The translations under genes and the position numbers were made by a program. From contig JAABSN010000140.1 in NCBI GenBank assembly GCA_011390385.1, forward strand, positions 1 through 8,696: a stretch of DNA of 8,696 nucleotides. The letters run 5' to 3'. The notes beneath the pieces are model-generated. The model was not told where the DNA came from and made no database searches. It saw only the letters and a program-made list of their open reading frames with translations. The stretch comes from Thioalkalivibrio nitratireducens. Lineage in GTDB: Bacteria; Pseudomonadota; Gammaproteobacteria; Ectothiorhodospirales; Ectothiorhodospiraceae. Shown in pieces: positions 5,895-8,696 of this stretch (positions within the stretch are counted from its first letter, which is position 1; each line of letters opens with the position of its first letter).

Positions 5895-6523
5895 GAATCC
5901 GAAAAATGAATGAGAGCCGGCAGCAGTGCGAGGGAATGCCATCCGAGACACAGATTGGACTTTCCGATGACGATATCCGCGCCGCGATGGCGGAAATCCC
6001 GGGGTATCTCGATATCAGTATGGGCGACTTCCGGGAGCTTTATCAGCACGCCTTCCGGCACGCGCTGGAAGGCCTTTCGGAGTCCGCGACCGCCGGGCAG
6101 ATGATGTTGCCGGCGACGTGGACCGTGCGGCCGGACATGCTCCTGGACGAGGTTGTCCAGGGTATGGCCAGCCGAGCGCTCAAGGGATTGCCTGTTGTCG
6201 ATGACGCGCGGCGGGTGGCCGGTGTCGTCACTGAAACGGACCTGTTGCGTCACTTCGGGGTGATTACCTTCACTCAGTTTCTGCATCGCTACCTGAAGGA
6301 GCCCGAAACATTGGGACACACGCTGCATAAAACGACGGTGGCGGCGATCATGACCGCTCCCGCCATTACGGTGGAATCGGATGCACGGTTCAGTCGGATC
6401 GTCGAGCGTTTCCATCTGCGCGGCGCCAACCGGCTACCGGTCGTGGACGCGAACGGGGTGTTGGTGGGCGTCCTGTCACGCAAGGACTTCATTCATACTT
6501 TTCACCTGGAAGGCCTGTTGTGA
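5891..6523 (+). CDS. CBS-pair regulatory protein paired with HPP transporter
   Basis: The protein is 210 residues from the ATG at 5891; ATGs at 5906 and 5936 are alternatives. The 5891 start is favoured because it overlaps the stop of the leader frame. Residues about 24-60 (LSDDDIRAAM, then IPGYLDISMGDFRELYQHA) form the helical segment that I associate with the CBS region of HPP-CBS proteins. CBS domain 1 is about residues 66-125 (MMLPATWTVRPDMLLDEV, LPVVDDARRVAGVVTETDLL). CBS domain 2 is about residues 148-205 (IMTAPAITVESDARFSRI, RLPVVDANGVLVGVLSRKDF). Paired CBS domains form a Bateman module that usually binds adenine nucleotides and gates a partner protein. The gene overlaps the HPP gene by GTGA, so here the two halves of the familiar fusion are separate but coupled. 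It is cytoplasmic, with no signal peptide. The ligand cannot be read from the sequence. Confidence 0.88.
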   Translation: MRIRKMNESRQQCEGMPSETQIGLSDDDIRAAMAEIPGYLDISMGDFRELYQHAFRHALEGLSESATAGQMMLPATWTVRPDMLLDEVVQGMASRALKGLPVVDDARRVAGVVTETDLLRHFGVITFTQFLHRYLKEPETLGHTLHKTTVAAIMTAPAITVESDARFSRIVERFHLRGANRLPVVDANGVLVGVLSRKDFIHTFHLEGLL

Positions 6524-7059
6524 ATTACCTGCGAAAGATGCGCGGGACGACCCGTGGAAATCTGCCGCGGGTTTCGAACAGCGAGGTGTTCTGGTCGTGG
6601 TGCGGCGCTTTCCTTGCGATCGCTGGTGTGGGCCTGATTCATGAACAATTCTTTCACGGCACTGCCTTCCTGCTGATCATCAGTTCCTTTGGTGCATCGG
6701 CGGTTCTTCTCTTCGGCGCGCCGCGCAGCCCGCTGGCACAGCCGCGTAATCTGGTCGGCGGGCATCTGCTGGCTGCCGTCGTCGGAGTTGTGGCGTTCAA
6801 GTTTCTGGGCGGCCAGGTCTGGCTCGCGGAAGCCGGCGCGGTCGCTACGGCAATCGCGCTGATGCACCTGACCCGGACCTTGCATCCTCCGGGTGGCGCA
6901 ACGGCACTGCTGCCGGTGATCGGCGGGGAGCAGATTCAGGACCTGGGGTTTCTTTTTGTTCTGGTTCCGGTCGGCCTCGGTGTTCTGTTGCTGCTGACGG
7001 TCGCGGTGCTGTTCAACAACATTCCACGGACTCGTCGCTACCCGGAAGCCTGGTTATGA
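6520..7059 (+). CDS. HPP-family integral membrane protein (putative nitrite transporter type)
   Basis: The protein is 179 residues from a GTG at 6520 that overlaps the CBS gene stop; GGAAGG lies 6 bases upstream. About four to five membrane spans are visible: residues about 22-40, 48-66, 79-97, 103-117 and 143-165. The family signature is present: GAPRSPLAQPRNLVGGHLLA (about 66-85) and the namesake HPP motif in LHPPGGATAL (121-130; His122-Pro123-Pro124). HPP proteins (Pfam HPP family) from cyanobacteria and chloroplasts have been linked to nitrite transport; most bacterial members are uncharacterised. The upstream CBS protein probably regulates it, as suggested by known HPP-CBS fusions. The substrate here is inferred from family only. 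The TGA stop overlaps an ATG at 7056. Confidence 0.9.
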   Translation: MNYLRKMRGTTRGNLPRVSNSEVFWSWCGAFLAIAGVGLIHEQFFHGTAFLLIISSFGASAVLLFGAPRSPLAQPRNLVGGHLLAAVVGVVAFKFLGGQVWLAEAGAVATAIALMHLTRTLHPPGGATALLPVIGGEQIQDLGFLFVLVPVGLGVLLLLTVAVLFNNIPRTRRYPEAWL

Positions 7060-7083
7060 GCCGGGTTTCACATGCGTCGTTTC

Positions 7084-7089
7084 GGAGGG
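7084..7089 (+). promoter_or_regulatory. Shine-Dalgarno site favouring the hemerythrin start at 7095
   Basis: GGAGGG lies 5 bases before the ATG at 7095 and is the best ribosome site in the operon. An in-frame ATG at 7056, overlapping the HPP stop as ATGA and preceded by GGAAG, would add 13 residues. Both starts may be used. Confidence 0.6.
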
Positions 7090-7094
7090 CGAAT

Positions 7095-7652
7095 ATGTTC
7101 GGGATGGAAGAACCCGCGCCGGGCTTCGACGATCCGCTGGGGGTGCTGCGAGCCTGTCACCATCGGATCGCGGAACGCCTGGATCTGCTCGAGCGGTTGC
7201 CGGAATATGTGCAGGCGCACGGGGCCGACACGGCAGCCCAGTCGGCCGCACAACGGGTTCTGAATTACTTCGAGCGTGCTGCGGCCCATCATCACGCGGA
7301 CGAGGAGGAGAATCTGTTTCCGATGTTACGGGAAGCCAGGGGCCGCCCCGGGTGGGATGACCGTGTACTGGCAGCGCTGGAACAACTCGAAGCGGAGCAT
7401 CAAAGACTGGCCTGGCACTGGGCCCAGGTCCAGCCATCGCTGGTTGCCCTCGCCAGGGGAAAGCGCGGTCCGCTGCCGCGCATCGAAGCCCTGATACAGG
7501 CCTACCATGCCCATATGAAGGTCGAGGATGACGTGATCTTTCCGCTGGCGGCCCGTCTGCTTGGTCCGGAAGAACTTCAGCGGCTGGGATCGGCCATGCA
7601 GAAACGGCGTGGTCTGTCGGACCCGGGTATCGGCGGAGATGCAAGCGAATGA
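7095..7652 (+). CDS. Hemerythrin-like (HHE) diiron protein
   Basis: The protein is 185 residues from the ATG at 7095; the alternative start at 7056 gives 198 residues. It has no signal peptide or membrane span, so it is cytoplasmic. The four-helix-bundle iron ligands of the hemerythrin HHE family are recognisable in order: His22/His23 in CHHRI, a His-x3-Glu in AAAHHHADEEENLFP (His66-Glu70 or His67-Glu71), His102 in EHQRL, and His140-x3-Glu144 in HAHMKVEDDVIFP. The C-terminal tail after about 170 is polar. Bacterial hemerythrins bind O2 or NO at a diiron site and act in sensing, storage or detoxification. Co-transcription with an HPP membrane protein suggests a role in nitrite/NO or O2 handling, which is inference. 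It is the last gene of the operon, followed by a hairpin repeat (7726-7794) that could end the transcript. Confidence 0.88.
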   Translation: MFGMEEPAPGFDDPLGVLRACHHRIAERLDLLERLPEYVQAHGADTAAQSAAQRVLNYFERAAAHHHADEEENLFPMLREARGRPGWDDRVLAALEQLEAEHQRLAWHWAQVQPSLVALARGKRGPLPRIEALIQAYHAHMKVEDDVIFPLAARLLGPEELQRLGSAMQKRRGLSDPGIGGDASE

Positions 7653-7725
7653 CGATAACCGAACGCAGCCGCGACTTCCACGTTGGATGTCATGGCTTCG
7701 GGCTACCCTGATCGATGAAAAGGTT

Positions 7726-7794
7726 GGCCACGGAAGGACACGGAAACCACGGAAGGTGCACCGGATCAGGGTTTTTCCGTGTCCTTCCGTGGCC
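7726..7794. repeat. Hairpin repeat, copy 1; probable bidirectional terminator
   Basis: A perfect 21-bp inverted repeat, with left arm 7726-7746 (GGCCACGGAAGGACACGGAA plus A) and right arm 7774-7794, encloses a 27-base loop that holds a further CCACGGAAGG unit. It lies between two convergent genes, hemerythrin (ends 7652) and the Dnr-like regulator (ends 7806), where it could end both transcripts. The first 32 bases of this copy match copy 2 (from 8616) at about 30 positions, so it belongs to a dispersed repeat family and is not a unique terminator. Confidence 0.8.
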
Positions 7795-7805
7795 GCATTT
7801 TCACG

Positions 7806-8474
7806 TTAGTGGGCCAGTAATGCCCTCAACGCGGCTTCGTCGATCAGGGTCACCCGGTCGCCGGTGACATCGACGAGTCCTTCCTCACGCAGGCGCGCGA
7901 GGATTCTGGACAGCGTTTCGGGTTTGATCGAGAGTCTCGAGGCGATGATCTGTTTCGGAACGAACAGATCGACAAGACCTTCTGCCGTCCTTTCCTGTTG
8001 CAACAGGAACGTCACCAGGCGGTAGGTCGCGTTGTGCAGGCTCAGTTCATCGATTTCCCGTATCAAGGCGTGCAGGCGACGACTCATCGCCGCCAGCATC
8101 CGCAACGTCAGATCGGGCGACTCCCGGAGCAGGTCCAGAAAGGTGCGGTCGTCGAAGGCCAACAACCGGGATTCGCCGAGGGCGCTGGCGTTGACCGGAT
8201 ACCGCCCATGTTCCATGAACATCACCGCCTCCGCGAAGAACTGGCTCGGTCGGACGACTTCGATCACCTTTTCCTCGCCTTCCCGGGACAGCAGAAACAG
8301 CTTGATCGAGCCCTCCAGCAGCATGAAGAACTGCTGCGCGCGATCCCCCTGCGAGAACAGCGGTTCCCCGGCGCCCAGGCGGATTTCCCGTGTGGTTTCA
8401 CGGATGCGGGCGAGCTGGGATTCATCCAGCGGCTCGAAGAAGTGGATGTTGTGAAGCGGCTCGCTGGTGGTCAC
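7806..8474 (-). CDS. Dnr-like Crp/Fnr-family transcriptional regulator
   Basis: The protein is 222 residues from a GTG at 8472-8474, with AGGGA about 7 bases upstream. Residues about 10-120 form the cyclic-nucleotide-binding-like sensor barrel (IHFFEPLDESQLARIRE, FSQGDRAQQFFMLLEGSIKL, FAEAVMFMEHGRYPVNASAL). A long dimerisation helix follows at about 122-150 (RRLHALIREIDELSLHNAT). The C-terminal helix-turn-helix is at about 173-197 (PKQIIASRLSIKPETLSRIL). The ETLSR recognition motif is of the FNR/Dnr type that reads TTGAT half sites. The order and wording of these blocks closely resemble Pseudomonas Dnr, a haem-based NO sensor of denitrification. The protein contains no cysteine, so it cannot carry an FNR [4Fe-4S] cluster; His8 and His11 lie near the region where Dnr has haem-linked histidines. 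Signal and targets are inferred. It is convergent with the hemerythrin operon and bracketed by hairpin repeats. Confidence 0.88.
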   Translation of the reverse strand: MTTSEPLHNIHFFEPLDESQLARIRETTREIRLGAGEPLFSQGDRAQQFFMLLEGSIKLFLLSREGEEKVIEVVRPSQFFAEAVMFMEHGRYPVNASALGESRLLAFDDRTFLDLLRESPDLTLRMLAAMSRRLHALIREIDELSLHNATYRLVTFLLQQERTAEGLVDLFVPKQIIASRLSIKPETLSRILARLREEGLVDVTGDRVTLIDEAALRALLAH

Positions 8475-8614
8475 GTACCGTCCCTGTCAAAAGGCGAATG
8501 GGTAATGGACAAAGCCGACAATCATCTGGGAGGCGCTGCCCGCACAGTGTACCGGACGCGACGCCAATTGCGATCACGGTGATGTTCGACACACTTTGAC
8601 GAGCGTGAAAATAC

Positions 8615-8694
8615 AGCCACGGAAGGACACGGAAATCACGGAAAGTGAATTGGGCCAAACCCACTGTCCGTGTCTGTCCGTGCTTTCCGTGGCT
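8615..8694. repeat. Hairpin repeat, copy 2
   Basis: The outer arms AGCCACGGAA (8615-8624) and TTCCGTGGCT (8685-8694) are perfect inverted repeats. The inner parts pair imperfectly with a small offset to give a stem of about 33 bp. The left side repeats copy 1 almost exactly (GCCACGGAAGGACACGGAAA, then a cacggaa unit), while the right side has diverged and carries an extra CTGTCCGTG unit. It lies about 140 bp upstream of the Dnr-like gene, at the window edge, so the far flank is unseen. Confidence 0.75.
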
Positions 8695-8696
8695 CG

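Noticed and set aside
5120..6415. Long minus-strand open frame of 431 codons
   Set aside because: It runs antisense through the CBS gene and out of frame through the LysR gene. Its product is Arg/His-rich with no domain, whereas the LysR and CBS frames are unmistakable.
8581..8610. Possible FNR/Dnr box (TTGAC-GAGC-GTGAA) upstream of the Dnr-like gene
   Set aside because: The second half site matches ATCAA at too few positions to be called.
7726..8694. CRISPR-like reading of the CACGGAAGG repeats
   Set aside because: There are only two palindromic clusters about 890 bp apart with a gene between them and no regular spacers, so this is a dispersed hairpin repeat.

Overview
The window looks like a chromosomal segment of a GC-rich gammaproteobacterium, possibly a sulfur-oxidising or denitrifying Ectothiorhodospiraceae-type organism. 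This rests on protein character (a Dnr-type Crp/Fnr regulator, an HdfR-like LysR regulator, a lipid-anchored cytochrome c, a periplasmic DUF4140/DUF4139 protein) and on an abundant CACGGAAGGACACGG hairpin repeat. The genus is a guess. No rRNA, tRNA, CRISPR array or intact transposase is visible.

Layout. Bases 1-338 hold no convincing gene. From about 339 to 3352 the minus strand carries, in transcription order, a 534-residue exported DUF4140/DUF4139 (MuiA-like) protein, a 94-residue basic protein of unknown function, a cysteine-containing lipoprotein-like protein, and a 55-residue single-span membrane protein. The two small 3' genes are separated by an exact 14-bp tandem duplication. On the plus strand a 62-residue membrane protein (3761-3949) ends exactly at a 17-bp inverted repeat (3949-4003) that looks like a remnant of a mobile element. 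A gene-poor stretch follows. Then, on the minus strand, come a small c-type cytochrome lipoprotein (4283-4690) with its own AT-rich promoter and palindrome, and a LysR-family regulator (4855-5715).

Divergent from the LysR gene is a tight plus-strand operon: a possible 16-residue leader ORF (5844-5894), a CBS-pair protein (5891-6523), an HPP-family membrane protein (6520-7059) and a hemerythrin-like diiron protein (7095-7652). Start and stop codons overlap at leader/CBS (ATGA) and CBS/HPP (GTGA), and a further ATGA is available at the HPP/hemerythrin junction. A LysR-type T-N11-A palindrome (ATATCG-N7-CGATAT, 5739-5757) lies in the divergent intergenic region, at about -66 from a predicted start for the operon.

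On the minus strand a Dnr-like Crp/Fnr regulator (7806-8474) is convergent with this operon. It is bracketed by two copies of the same hairpin repeat (7726-7794 and 8615-8694).

How the genes may work together (inference): HPP proteins are linked to nitrite transport in cyanobacteria and plastids, CBS pairs sense nucleotides, bacterial hemerythrins bind O2 or NO, and Dnr-type regulators respond to NO. The right half of the window can therefore be read as a nitrite/NO/O2-handling module, with LysR as the probable direct regulator. No clear FNR/Dnr box was found to tie the Dnr-like regulator directly to the operon.
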